In this document: positions 49,995-62,169 of the stretch, in pieces
How the letters are laid out: each line of letters begins with the position of its first letter
Position numbering within the stretch: position 1 is the first letter of the stretch
Made by a program: the position numbers and the translations under genes
The notes under the pieces: model-generated
Told to the model about the DNA's origin: nothing
The model's input: only the letters and a program-made list of their open reading frames with translations
Database searches by the model: none
NCBI RefSeq assembly: GCF_003254395.2
Contig: NC_037640.1
Location: 6,740,289 to 6,804,288, forward strand
Reading direction: 5' to 3'
DNA: 64,000 nucleotides
DNA from: Apis mellifera
Lineage: Eukaryota > Arthropoda > Insecta > Hymenoptera > Apidae

Positions 49995-52900
49995 TCTCCC
50001 TCAGTGCTCTTTCTTTTCCTCCATTTGCCGCGCTTTTGCGTATTCCATTCGGATTTATCGGTATTCGAGATCATTGTCCCGCGGACCGACTTTGTTTCCT
50101 TGCGCGCGCTTTATCGTCGATGCGCTGGAAATTGGTCGACCAGTGGTCCAACATTGTTCTACAAGGTGCAACAACAACGCCGAGACGAAAGGATTATTGG
50201 CACTCGATTCGAAAAGTATCTGGAAAAGTATCTGTCCACGAGGAAAGGAAATCTCAAAGGATTATTGGTCGCTTCTTCTCTCAATGTTGGAGAGAATCGA
50301 ATGGAATATCGGCGCGTATTTGAGACTATGTGTTGAGAGATTAGAAAAAGAATTTTTTTTTTCATAAATTTGTGCTTATAATTTATTTTATCGTGTTTTA
50401 AAAATAAATCTTATAGATATTCTTTCTTTCTTTTTTCTTTAGGATATCGAAGAATTTTTTAATACATATCTTTCTTAATCGAGAAATTTTCGGTGTAAGA
50501 TTCGATGAAAATCTTGGTATAAATCTGCTTTCTCTCTCTCATTCTTTTATGCTGGTCGAAATAACGAAGCGACCTGTAATTTATCACCCCTTATCAGGAT
50601 GCAAAGTACGTTCTCTGCGAGGAAGATTCAAGAAAAAGTAACTCTGGATCGTTGGAAAGAGATATAAGCGCTTTAAACGTTTCGCACGAGTATTTCCAAA
50701 CGATTTTTGAACTAGAAGAAGAAGAGTTGGTGATTCCTCTTAAATTACTACCTACTGATCGATTGAAATTGAGTAAATTTAGCAAAAATTGGTATAAATC
50801 GTGCGGTCGGTGGAATCGGTATTCCTTTGTGGCCCCTTTGACAAAGAACAAAGAATTATCGGCACTCGTTTCTCCGCGATGTGACGATCGATGCGCGGCC
50901 TGACGCGTGTCAGACTCGAAGAAAGATGGTCGTTGTCTATCGATTTTTTCCTCGCTATGGAAACGACGGCTATGGTCGAGGCAGGAATCAAAACGTTTGC
51001 GCTTCCCGCGGATGAATGGGGAATCGATTCAGAGCGGTGGCTCGACCTATTTTCCAACCCTAAACCAAGTAGTTCCCGACGTACTATAAATCGAAACGCA
51101 CGTTGAATTTATACATCAAAGGTTGTCGTAAATCAATTGTTTCTATCACAGGATGAAGTTTCGAAATTCAATTCGCACGGCGGTAAAGGCGGGGAAAAAC
51201 GCCATGTTTCGAAATTATTTATATAAAACTTTGTTGCCTGCGAAATTGGGAAATGTAGAATCCTCCGCCGGAGTCGGACGAGGAACGAACCGTTCGAAAT
51301 GCACGAAATACTTGCATTCTTTCCATTTCATTTCACGAGAAATTCGAGAGATGCCCCTTTTAAAATATTCATACTCGCTCTCGTTCTCTCCCCAGTTGGA
51401 TTATTTAAATTTTCCCTTCAAATTATTTCTTCCATTTTCATTCGACGAGGAAAGCAAACAGTTTCATCGTAAAAAAAAAATTTATTCCAAATCCATTTTA
51501 TTACTAATGCTATTTATCATTTCCTTCCCTCCTAAATCCTCCCCTTTGTGGAATGATAATCATTCGTTCGTTAACATTTTCATCGAATCGGACCTCGTCG
51601 TGATCATCGCTCCCATCTCCGAGCACACACAGACCATGATCCGCCAAATAATCCTGATTACACGGAGGGAAGCACGGAGAATGGAGCGGACTAAAAGCAT
51701 CTCAAAAAAAAATACTGAAAAATCGTTTGAGGATTCAACCCTCCGCTTCTCCTTGGCCGGCCACTTGCCAGATGCATCCGACGAAATTAGAGATTCCTGG
51801 TTGGATTAGGAGACGACTGAAATCCGCGGCGAATCCTTCGACTCTCGTTTCCCCCTTCCCCCTCTCTCGTATCCCCCCTTCTCGACGTATTCTCGGGGAT
51901 CTGGTTCCGCATCCGGATTTATCCCCCTCCCGATGCAGATCCCCCTCAAGAAAAGAAACAACGCGTTTCCAGATTAGAAGTAGTTCCTCTCCGTTGTCTA
52001 GGGATTACTAGACTCGATCGGATCCTCGTGTAAAGAGGCGGGATTATTCGTTGCTCATTTGTTGTGTCGAATCCCTTTGCAGTATGATCTTTGCTATCGG
52101 CTCCTTTTTCGTTTCGCAAAAAGTGTGTTTTGTTTAAGAAATTGGAGATGTATAGATTCTTATATCAAAACGTAGTTTATTTTTAAACTTTTTTTTGCTC
52201 GATACATATCGATCTCTTGTTGAAATCGCAATTAGAAAATAAAGTATTCTTTCATTTCCTTGGTGTAAGATGTAAGGTGTAAGATCTTCGAAAATTGGAA
52301 AATTCTTACGTCGATTTAGAACGTAATTTATAGTCGGTTTTTGTTTAATCATTGGAATCGTAATTGAAAAGAATGATAAAAGCTGGTGGCCGACGAAACA
52401 TTGAGCTACGTCACTTCTCGGATTGTAAAGTCGGAGAAATGTGTCAAGCTTCATGTTTTTCTCAACACGTAACGTTGAAAAGATTGAATATAAAAGATTG
52501 AATATAATGGGAATTATATTGCAACCTTTTTACGTATTATTTATCGCTTTTATATGGGTGTTATATTGTGCACCCTTTATAAGGCTATACTCGTAAAATA
52601 CTTCAATTATCGAGCTTTTAACCTTTCTCGCAATTTCATTTCTCGAGATCTTACGTTCCCTCTCTTAGAAGAATTCTTTCTTCTTCTTCTTTTTTCTTTC
52701 TTTATCTCTTTGTAAATAAAAAAATATTCTTATATATGAAATTATATACAACTTATAAAGAAGCAATGAATAAAGATTACGATATTCGTATCAAATAGAA
52801 TGGTTAAGATTTATGAGGGGAAAATTAGGTAATTCCTTGCAAATTTATTCGTCGCGTCAACCTGACAGAAGAGTGATAGGGAGATCGGAAGAGGGCCCCG

Positions 52901-54197
52901 AATATAAATGCAAATTTACGACTTTCTCGCGTCGATTCGCAATTTCTTCTGCCTTAAATTTGTTTTCATTAGATAAAAGAACAAATTGATCCCCCTAATC
53001 GTATCATCATCCCCTTCCCCGTCATCCTTCCGAGAAAGGAAATCCAAAGAATTCCTCCGTTCCATCCAAGAAAGACGTGAAATAATTTTCGTGATTGGGA
53101 TATAATTGTTCTCCAATGTGCCAGCTTGACGTGACATGGATTTCCTCCGGAAAATTCTCGTCTCTCCTTTCTTTCTTCCTTTCTTTCTGTATAAAATTAT
53201 CCGTACAAGATGATCGATAAAATAATAAAAGAAATCTTTTCAACCTAATAAAGAATCAAGTGGAATTGTTTTCTCTTTTTGCAAATTTATTAAAAATAAT
53301 AATTTCGTTCAATAATATTTTCACGATAGATGGATAGTTCTGGAAATTGGGGAAAGAAATTCGTTTGAAAAAATTCGGAAAGAATTTTGAGATAGAATTT
53401 AAAATGGAAAGATAACTTGGCCCTAATAAGCGAGGATAGAGCATCGAGTTTCGCAAGATTTCTTTCAACGGGATTATGGTAATTAGCATCCACTTGGGTG
53501 TAGCATCCGTGAAAGGACACGGTCGATTTCCATAGAGAAACGTTATCGATACCATTCAATTCACTCGGAATAATCACGTTGGAGAGCACGAGGCTTCGCA
53601 CGCCAAGCACGTAACGCATAGAACAGTGATTTCGACCATCGAGATCGTGATTAAATTTCACGATGGTGGTTCAAACGTAGGTGTAACGTTGCGTCGAAAA
53701 GTTCAGCGTGAATCAAGAATCTGCCGAACGATGGTTTCAACGTGTGTTTAAAACGACACACTCTCGCGATTACCAAGTCTTTTACGATTCTGAAAGTTAA
53801 AAAAAGCCTCTTTTCCCGCAATCTTTCATTTCACGTATCGAACATTTCTTACGATCAAAAGTAGAAACAGATTTAATAAAAAAAGATCGTAATTTTTATT
53901 TTAGAAATGTACGAAAAAAAATCTGCTCTCGAAATCGGTAAGTAAAAAATTTGATTCTCTTTGTTTATGTGATACAAATTCAAAGAAATATCCTCCACTT
54001 TAAAATAAATCATCCTTCAATAATCCAATGGAGAACGTTTGTTAAGGATTAAAAGATGACAAGAGGTCTCTGTTTGGTCGAATTCGTGATAACACAATTC
54101 GCGAGGATTAGGGCAAAGCCATAACTCTCTGATGGCCAGCTGCAATTAATCGATGCTCTTTGATGCTTTCCATCTATCCCTCTATCAAGGGTGGAAC

Positions 54198-54217
54198 AGG
54201 AGGAGGAGGAGGAGGTG
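54198..54217 (+). repeat. (GGA)n microsatellite
   Basis: About six GGA units with one GGT. Confidence 0.92.
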
Positions 54218-55251
54218 GAGGATGTTCATTCAAAGCGCGTATTGATCGATCGATAATTGTAAAGGATTTATCTTTAGGATGGAAAAAAAAATTGGAGGAT
54301 AAAAAAATAAATGGGGGGGAATAAATGGAACAAATCTATTCCATATTGGAAATTTTATAATTACGCGAAATATTTTGCGTAGCTGTACACAGAATGATGA
54401 TGCTCTTTTTCTCTCTTGATCCAATATTTTTTAATTAAACGAAAGATAATTAATATATTCCGAATAACTTTGACCATTGTTATTTCCAATACAAAAATAT
54501 CATAATTTTTTTCAAAAACAACATTGAAATATAAAAATTCTCTTCCCGTATCATCTAATTGAACGCGTTATCGCTTTAAAGGCGAAGAAAAATTATTGCT
54601 CTTTTCTTATATTAAATCGATCAAGAAATATATATATATATATCGATGAAAAGCAATACAATATATTTTCCACGTAACCGTACAATTCCAATAATTATAT
54701 CTGCCACGAATGAAGATAAAAAGACGGAAAGGGAAAAAGAGAGAGGAAGCAAGTGAAAAAAAGATTAAAAATCGCTCCGAAATAGCGAGCAGGAACAAAG
54801 GATAAAAGATAAAAGTTAAATTAGAGAGAGAAAAAAAAAGAATGACTAAGAGTTGGCGCGCTGCTGGTATTGTAACGATATTCCAAATGGGGGGAGGGGG
54901 CACAAAATGGTGGATGCCGTAACGCGTATCCCAAGGGGAAGACGGCGAGCCACGAAGCTAATTAACAAGACCGTGGGTATATACATTCGCGCAAACATAT
55001 CCTTGGAAATCTATCCGTCCCATTCCCGTAGCCCAAGGCGAGCAATGGCCCCGTCTCCTTCCATTTCTCGAGCGCCACGACGCGGATTGGCGGCGCGATA
55101 GTAAACTCGTGCTAATTGAATCGTACGTATTGCAAAGCCCGGTATACCTCCCCTAATAAGAGCTGCAAATACATTAGCATCCAATCTCGATGGGAGCAGA
55201 GGCTTGGATACCCGGGGTTATAATTCGTGAAATTCCACGTTGAAATTCCAC

Positions 55252-55269
55252 TGTCGTCGTCGTCGTCGT
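55252..55269 (+). repeat. (GTC)n microsatellite
   Basis: Five to six GTC units. Confidence 0.92.
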
Positions 55270-56100
55270 ATCGTATCGATTCTACAGGAACGTCGTCTCG
55301 TTAATTTCCACCACCCGCCGCGATGACGATCCTCTTGCTCGGATATTTCGTTTCATATCGGCCAATCTTGCGATCAGGAACCACCTTCTGTTCATGATCT
55401 TCTGTTCCCTTCCCGTGATAAAGATTATTTGCAACAGATATTCGAAACGTTCGAGGAAGACCGATTACCAGTATTGTTTAAATGTTCTGGTTGATCTTAG
55501 GAATATCTAATTTTATCTCATTTCTTTTTTTCGTTGTTAAAAAAGTAGCTTGACAAATTTGGAAAGTCTCGTTGAACCATATTTCCATTCCCTCCTTTTA
55601 ACATCCAATATATTTTCCCTCCACCTTACGAATGCTCCTTCTTCCCATTTGCTCTCCCAATCTACTCTTCCCCTAATAATCGCAAACCAATCATCCTCTC
55701 TCCTAATAACAAAAAGGAACAACTGCCTTTCGGGGCCAATCCCCCCCGTCACGATTCAAAGAAAGTGGCGGCCACCATCCTCGTCGTTATCCGTCGTAAC
55801 GAGATTCCTCCATCCGGAGCACGTCGTTCTCGGACGAGGGGCTCCCGAGAACATTGTTATACCTCCGAGGAGTCGTGCAGAGGAAGACGAAAAGACATTC
55901 GAGGGCGTGGAGAGGTCCGCTTTTGCGTTATCGCTTTCCGATAACACAGCCGGACAACATTAACAATTCGATTCCATATTTCCCCAGGAGCGGGCCTGGG
56001 TGGCGCGAGCGGATCCTCTCTCAGGGGAAATACGGAATTGTTAGTTAATGCGGTTTGGATCCAGCAAGCGTTGTTCTCGTTATTGGCCTCGTGATCCCGT

Positions 56101-56141
56101 CGTGGGGCTCGTAATGCAGCGGACGTGTTCCCCACGCGTGG
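56101..56141. other. overlapping GC-rich inverted repeats
   Basis: CGTGGGG (56101-56107) pairs perfectly with CCCCACG (56130-56136). The right arm overlaps the 10-bp palindrome CCACGCGTGG (56132-56141), giving two alternative pairings. Confidence 0.4.
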
Positions 56142-56457
56142 ACGTGACGCTTTGGCGAGGAGAAGTCGAGGTCTCCTAGGTTTCCAAGATTCAGCCTAGG
56201 TCTATCGTTTCATCGGCTCGGATAGCTCGGATTCGTCATAGGGTGGTAGTAAAAAAGGCGCTTCGTCTCTCGAGGGATGAAAAATCGAAGGTCTCTCGAG
56301 GAGGGAAGATTTCGTGGGAGATTATTTTGGGAAAGACGAAGACGAAGTCATTCGCTGCCGGCCTCGAGGTTAATTCGAGATGAATCAACTTGATGGGGGA
56401 GGAGCGTAAGGGTCCGTTGTTTTATATATCGCTCTGTCCAATCTTCCCCGTTTGTCA

Positions 56458-56473
56458 TTTTTTTTTTTTTTTT
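56458..56473 (+). repeat. poly-T run (16)
   Basis: Sixteen consecutive T. Confidence 0.94.
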
Positions 56474-56745
56474 AGAAGATGAACGATTCTGTCCCTAACT
56501 TTTCTTGGAATAATTCGTTCCTTTTCCCTCTTTTCCAATACAATCAATCTTTCCAAAGAAGATTTGCAACGATTGCTACGATGTATATATAAGGATTTTT
56601 ATATATTAATTTCCCAGTCTTTTTTTAAAAATCCCGACCAGCGAAACTCGAACAGTCAAGTTGCAATCAATCTTCGGTTCCACATTTGGAGTAAATTCGA
56701 GACGATATTTTAACTTTTTGCATTTCCAACAGTGCGCAAATATAT

Positions 56746-56815
56746 CCGCCCGAATATATTCCGCCCGAGGCGATGGCATTACGCGTGTTAAAATTAAATA
56801 CATAATTTCGGGCGG
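56746..56815. other. direct plus inverted CCGCCCGA repeats
   Basis: CCGCCCGA occurs at 56746-56753 and 56761-56768 (15-bp period, separated by ATATATT). The reverse complement TTCGGGCGG is at 56807-56815. The inverted copy can pair with the first copy over 9 bp or the second over 8 bp. GC-only words of this length are rare in this AT-rich sequence. Confidence 0.5.
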
Positions 56816-57240
56816 GCACGGATCGGCATCCCGACCTCTCTCGTCGGAGATCCATTAATATCCCGGACAACGAGAGCGTTTTACGATGCAAATGTTGAAA
56901 CACGCTGACTCGGCGCAAGCCTGAGCACGACACCGTTCGGGACGAGGACACTGTAAAAACACGGTGTGTATGCGTGAGTGGGGAGGGGAGGGCGTATTAA
57001 TATCGCTCGAAATTTACCACCGTTTCAATTTTCGCCCGATAAACCGAGCACCAGGGGTTCGTTCGCGGGCCCAGGTACCGCGTTATTCTATTAAAACCGT
57101 GGCCGACAACCGGTCACGCTGGTGGACGCTGATAAAGGAAACACGGAGCCAACGTTTCTCCAATTTTCCAAGCAATTTTTTTAGGGATTAGCAACAGATT
57201 ATCCCGTCCCCACCTGGATGAAGATGCAAATTCTATCATC

Positions 57241-57255
57241 GGGGGGGGGGGGGGG
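57241..57255 (+). repeat. poly-G run (15)
   Basis: Fifteen consecutive G. Far rarer here than poly-A or poly-T, and able in principle to form G-quadruplex. The exact length may be affected by sequencing or assembly. Confidence 0.93.
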
Positions 57256-57498
57256 CGAACACGTTCGATCCATCTCTCTTTCCTTTCTCTCTTCCCCTTT
57301 TTCATTCGATCCCTCTTTGCTTTTGCTAAATAGAAAACGCTTTCCGTTCATCGAATTTCAATCTTCGCCCTCTTCTTTCCCTCCTCGAAGAAAAAGTCGA
57401 AAGTAATTTCTCTAATATTGGCTCTCTCGAGAAATCTCGATCGGGGGACATTTCCCTCTCTCTCTCGAAACACGATTCACATCGAAATCTTGCTTCTG

Positions 57499-57512
57499 AA
57501 AAAAAAAAAAAA
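57499..57512 (+). repeat. poly-A run (14)
   Basis: Fourteen consecutive A. Confidence 0.95.
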
Positions 57513-57678
57513 TTGTAACTGGTCAGAGCGGAGCTCTCAGAGTGAAAATCTTTCCCAAGTATATATATAGGTCCTCCATCGAGGATATATTATTAGGAGA
57601 TCATATTCCTGGCCGGCCAATTATCGGTAATCGATCGATCGAATTGCCACTACGTGTCACTATGTTTAACGGTCACAC

Positions 57679-57760
57679 TTAACAACGATGTATCTTGTAA
57701 TCGATGGTTTAACGCCCACCCTCTAACGTTAACCATCGTTTATACGTTGATCCTTGTTAA
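57679..57760. ncRNA. pre-miRNA-like hairpin candidate
   Basis: An 82-nt foldback. The base is TTAACAA (57679-57685) paired with TTGTTAA (57754-57760). The middle, 57686-57701 against 57739-57753, pairs imperfectly with scattered mismatches, two G-U pairs and one bulge. The top stem is CGATGGTT(T)AACG (57702-57714) with CGTTAACCATCG (57727-57738), 12 bp with one bulged T, closing a 12-nt loop at 57715-57726. I count about 30 base pairs. Length, imperfect stem and loop size fit an animal miRNA precursor. I recognise neither arm as a known miRNA. The foldback exists on both strands, so strand is undecided. It could also be a DNA-level inverted repeat. Confidence 0.3.
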
Positions 57761-58899
57761 TTACGTTGTCTAAGGTCGAGCAAATGGCGTATCCATTATG
57801 TCTTACATCGCGAATCTATCTATCTCTGTTTCTCTTCATCGCGTGGACGGGGTTGAGACGAGGATGACAGGAGAGAAAGAGAGAGAGAACCTCCTTTGTG
57901 CTCGAATCGTAGCGACTCCCCTTGGGAATACGTGTCTCTCATCTCGACGAAATGAGACAGCTCGAACCTCGAGGAATTTGGCTTTGTACGATGGAACACG
58001 ATCCATTCTTATTTGAATGATGATGATGAGGAGGAAGAGGAGGAGGAAAGGAATAGAAGTGCATTTTCTGCTCGAGCATCGTTAGTTGGATTGTACTTTT
58101 ACGAAGACTACGTGTATATAATTTTTTAATCTCTTATGAAATATTGACAGGTGTATCGTTTGTATATTTAAATTTTTTGATTCAATGGAAAGTTTCGAAA
58201 GATACCTGTCTAAAGTAGAATTGCTATCTTTTTCTTTTGCATTTTCCTTCTTGTTTGTAATTTTTTTTTTACCTCTCTCAATTTATCCTCTCTCGTTGCG
58301 GTAAAAATTGTAAAAAACGAGAATTTCTTACAAAAATCACGAAAGATTTATCACTATGGTGTAATTTCCCGCGAGAGTATTTCGGTTAAGCGACTACTTA
58401 TGGTCACAAAAATTTCGCTGAATCAACGAAAGAATCGTGTATCTCAGGAAAAGTAAAGTTTCCAAGAAAGAAAGAAAAAAAGAAAAATAAAACCTTGCAT
58501 AAAACCTCGAAAATCAGTGATAACAATGTAAATCTCCAATTACAAGAACGATTGTACTTCTCCATAGAATAAATTAAACTGGATTCGAGTGTGAGCCACC
58601 TTTCGAACCCTCTTCCTCGAACTTTTTAAACTTTCATCTTTACGAGAAGAACGTCTTACGTTAAATTCTTCGAAGAAAGAAACGATGCTTTTCCTCGTAC
58701 ACGATCCAAATTTTCACGTGTTTATACACGCGTCTCCCTATAAAATTGCCTATTTAATTACTCGTTTATCCGAGAAAAGGATCCTCGACCCTGCCGATAA
58801 GAGGAGGCGTATCCCTGAAAGCTATTTGCACGTTATAACGGAGCTCGAATATGGCTCAGATGCGGAAGACGCTGTGAAAAGCGCGTGATAACGGCAAGG

Positions 58900-58919
58900 G
58901 TTACGTGTGCACACGTAAC
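58900..58919. promoter_or_regulatory. perfect 20-bp palindrome with two opposed TACGTG sites
   Basis: GTTACGTGTGCACACGTAAC is its own reverse complement over all 20 bases. It contains TACGTG at 58902-58907 and its reverse complement CACGTA at 58912-58917. TACGTG is the known bHLH-PAS site of insects (CNS midline element, bound by Tango with Single-minded or Trachealess), and ACGTG is also the hypoxia-response core. A dimeric binding site is a natural reading, but it is inferred. Confidence 0.4.
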
Positions 58920-61900
58920 GAAACATCACACGGGCGAAATTTTAGTGGAGAAACTAGCTTCTTCGAGTTCGAGCTAACGAACAGGGAAGATCGTTTTCGA
59001 GAGATAGAGCGGTGAAAAGAACGCGCTTTTCGGAGCAGCCGGATTTTCGAAGGAGAGGGATATTTAAGCGTATAAATTTAATATTGAAACATTTTTAGAG
59101 CAACGAACGAGGAGGAATTTCTAGAATGAACTTAAAATTGTTGAGTAAAATTGGATTTGTTCGAAAGGAAATCTTCAAAATATTTAAGGCATCTTTTTTT
59201 TTTATTTCTGATGCTTACAGACGAATGAAAACGAATTACTTTCTCTGAAATCCTAAAGTATTTCTCAAGCTAATCTTTCAGTTAAACTCTAAAAGAAAAA
59301 TGTATCGCTTTTCTCGTTCGAATACTCGAATAAAAAGAAACGTTTTACATTTTCCTAGAGATCTGCGAACAATTGCAATTTATCTTTAACTAGGACGATA
59401 CTCGGAAAAATAATAAAGTTTCTCGAATATTTCACGATTCGGCCAGCCATCGAAGAAAAGAAAAATTGAAGAGAACAAGCGACCTAACAAGGGAAAAAGT
59501 TTTAAACCGCGTCGAAAGGACGAGAGATCTCGTCGAAAGCGATTGCATTCTATTGCAGGAAATTTGCTAGGATCACGAAGTCCATCGTTGGAATGGAACG
59601 TTCTCGATGCATCCGCGATGCTCGATTCCGAAACGCGCCGACCGCGTAATATTAGTCGATCGATGTCAAAATTCCGTTTGTGGTTGTGGCAGGAAAGCTT
59701 GTGAGTAATTACTCGAATAGGACGGATCCTCGAGTAACGAGGTAAGACAGCCTCTATTGTGGCTGGATAACGAATCACGTGTTCCTAACGGACTCGTGTT
59801 AAATTTCGAAATTTATTTATTTATTTTTTTTTTCTTTCTTTCTAATTCAGGATTGACCCCTTTTCCTCGATAAATTTGATTTATGAATGAAAATATCGCG
59901 ATATTCGATTGTCCGCGGGGAATATTTTTGGAATTTATCGCGTGGAAATATTGCGATATAAATTTTTGGCAACATTTTGGTGTATAATTTTTATGCAGTG
60001 GCATTGTTGTTGATTGTACACTGAAAAAAAAAAAGAAAATGAAACCGATGTACGTTTCTCTTTGATAAATAAATAGGAAAAGATATATAATTCCAATAAT
60101 TCCAATTTCTTCTCGCAATTTTTTTTCGCACGTATCGAAATATTGATTTGATTTTCGGTGATCGAACATTACGTGTCTTTGTCATACGTGAACAATGAGG
60201 ATAGAATGTTAAAGGAAATAAAAATCGCAAAGAAAAAAAAAAGATAAAATAAGATGCAGACAGATGGAGGATAAATTTGATTGATTATTTTCGATTTTGT
60301 AATGCGTTGAAACGTGACTCGCGTGGGGTATAATGAATATTGATGATGACACGTTCAACGAACAGTGATGCGTCAATTGTGTCAAAATTATAATTACGTT
60401 TCCGTTACATTGAATATATTGATAATTACGATATTCCGTAATATTTCGTTATCATTCACCACTATATTTTATCAAGCTTTTATCGATAGAAATAGTTTCG
60501 ATTAATTTTCCTTAACGAATAAAACGAATTGACACGTGCACAACTGTGAGATTAAATCGACGCGACAGAATATTTACGATGATTGCACGCATGTGTTTGT
60601 TCGTTTAAAAAGTAAAAAAAAATTACACAAATCGAGTATATACTGAAAAATTTTTAAGAAGTCTACATGTTCGGTGACGTAAATAAAGATTTCTTATTCA
60701 TGAAAGAACTTTTCTAAGAAATGTGAAAGATGAAAAAGATTTTTCCTTTTACAATACTTGGCCGTTCAATACAGATATTATCGTCGGTAAACACACAGCT
60801 TTTTTCGTTTTCATTTTATACTTCGTATCGTAAAAATCGATACTCGCCATTCAAGAAGGCTTTTCAATCCTTGATGCCGCATTGAATTTGTTAATAAACG
60901 ATTTCCAAACAAAATTTCATTCTCGAATCTCTAGCCAAGACGATCCCCTGAATTTAAAAAAGAATATTGAATTAAAAAATCTAAAAATCCACAAATCTAT
61001 CGTAATTTTTTCACAAAAAAAAAGAAAAGAAATAATAACACGAATTCCTTTTTTGTTTTCTTGTTACAGATCACCGAGGTACGTGGACAATTCGGTTTCC
61101 CGGGCCGAATGCAAAGCCCCGCGTCAAGCTCGCGGATTTGTTATTCAATCTTGCATTCGTTAGATCGGCGCAGGTGCTTCTCGAGAGGCTATAAAAATGG
61201 TAAAACACTTCCGGAGAAACATAAATTCCCGTTATACGCGTCTCGCCGAACCGAAAACTTAACTTCCATCTCCCGTCTCCATCCTCTTAATCCGATTAAA
61301 AAAGAAATTGTTCCGGCCGAATTAAAGTTGCATAAATTGTAACCCCCGGGTCAGGCTTCTTTAACAACTTTGTTTCTTCTCGGAGGGCGATCTAAATGAT
61401 AAAACACCGAGGAGAAGGGAGAAAGAATTGCCATTTTTGGGGGAGCAAAATTACTTACCTCCCTCTCTCGCGTGCTATCTCGCTTCATAGAAAAATGTTA
61501 GGCCACTCCATAAATAACAGCCGTTTTTTTTTTTTGCGTGCCTGGTTTCAGTTTCAGCATCGCAAAAAATCATTCATCACATAAAGTTTTTCTCGAAATT
61601 ATTATATATAAATTATCTGCTGCCTCTGTTTCATAATTGACCGCGCGAACCGCATATAATTGATGAGGGGATCGAAGTTCTTTTCCACCCTGAAAAAAAA
61701 TATAAATAATTAAATAACGTAATGCATACTTTCAAGTTAATTATTTACTTATTTTATCCGTTGCGAAGATTTAATTAAAGAAATCTTTTAAAAAAACAGA
61801 AACTATTAATTTTCCCTTCTGCGATTGAATAATTCTCAACAAAACGTTAAATTGAAACGTTAAATTGAGCAATAAATAATAGAAAGAAAGGAATCCTCGT

Positions 61901-62169
61901 CGCTTGCCGATCCTCTCACTCGATTATTTAATAAACTTGTTCAAACGATGCAACTTTTCTAATGGTAATACGCTTTCGAAAAATCATCGATAAATTCCAA
62001 TCGCGATTTCAATACGCGTTTCACGCGTAAAAAAATACTAGAAATAAACGCTTGAAATTTTTACCCTATATATATATATACATTTATTTCTCCATTTAGT
62101 TCTCGCGCGTGTTTCGAATCGCTTTCAAACAAATGCGTCCGAGAAAGGTAAAGATAAAACTGGTGGAAA

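Larger units (their letters stand above)
45531..51130. other. noncoding segment, microsatellite rich
   Basis: No gene is supported. It contains the bistable stem-loop at 46.2 kb, (CTCGTC)3 at 46531-46548, A-rich tracts at 46.64 and 47.62 kb, an AAG array and GATA sites at 47.75-47.87 kb, and CT repeats at 49.77 and 49.98 kb. Frames of 116-176 codons at 49.7-50.4 kb overlap on both strands and run through the CT repeats. Confidence 0.55.
51810..57240. other. noncoding segment with GC-rich islands
   Basis: No gene is supported. AT-rich DNA to 54.8 kb is followed by GC-richer islands at 54880-55370, 55740-56390 and 56730-57140. Structures noted are a GGA tract at 54198-54217, (GTC)n at 55252-55269, inverted repeats at 56101-56141, a CCTAGGT direct repeat near 56180-56205, and the CCGCCCGA repeats at 56746-56815. 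Confidence 0.55.

Noticed and set aside
49724..50367. Several overlapping frames of 95-176 codons on both strands
   Set aside because: Open in several frames at once and running through CT repeats. This is a compositional effect, not a gene.
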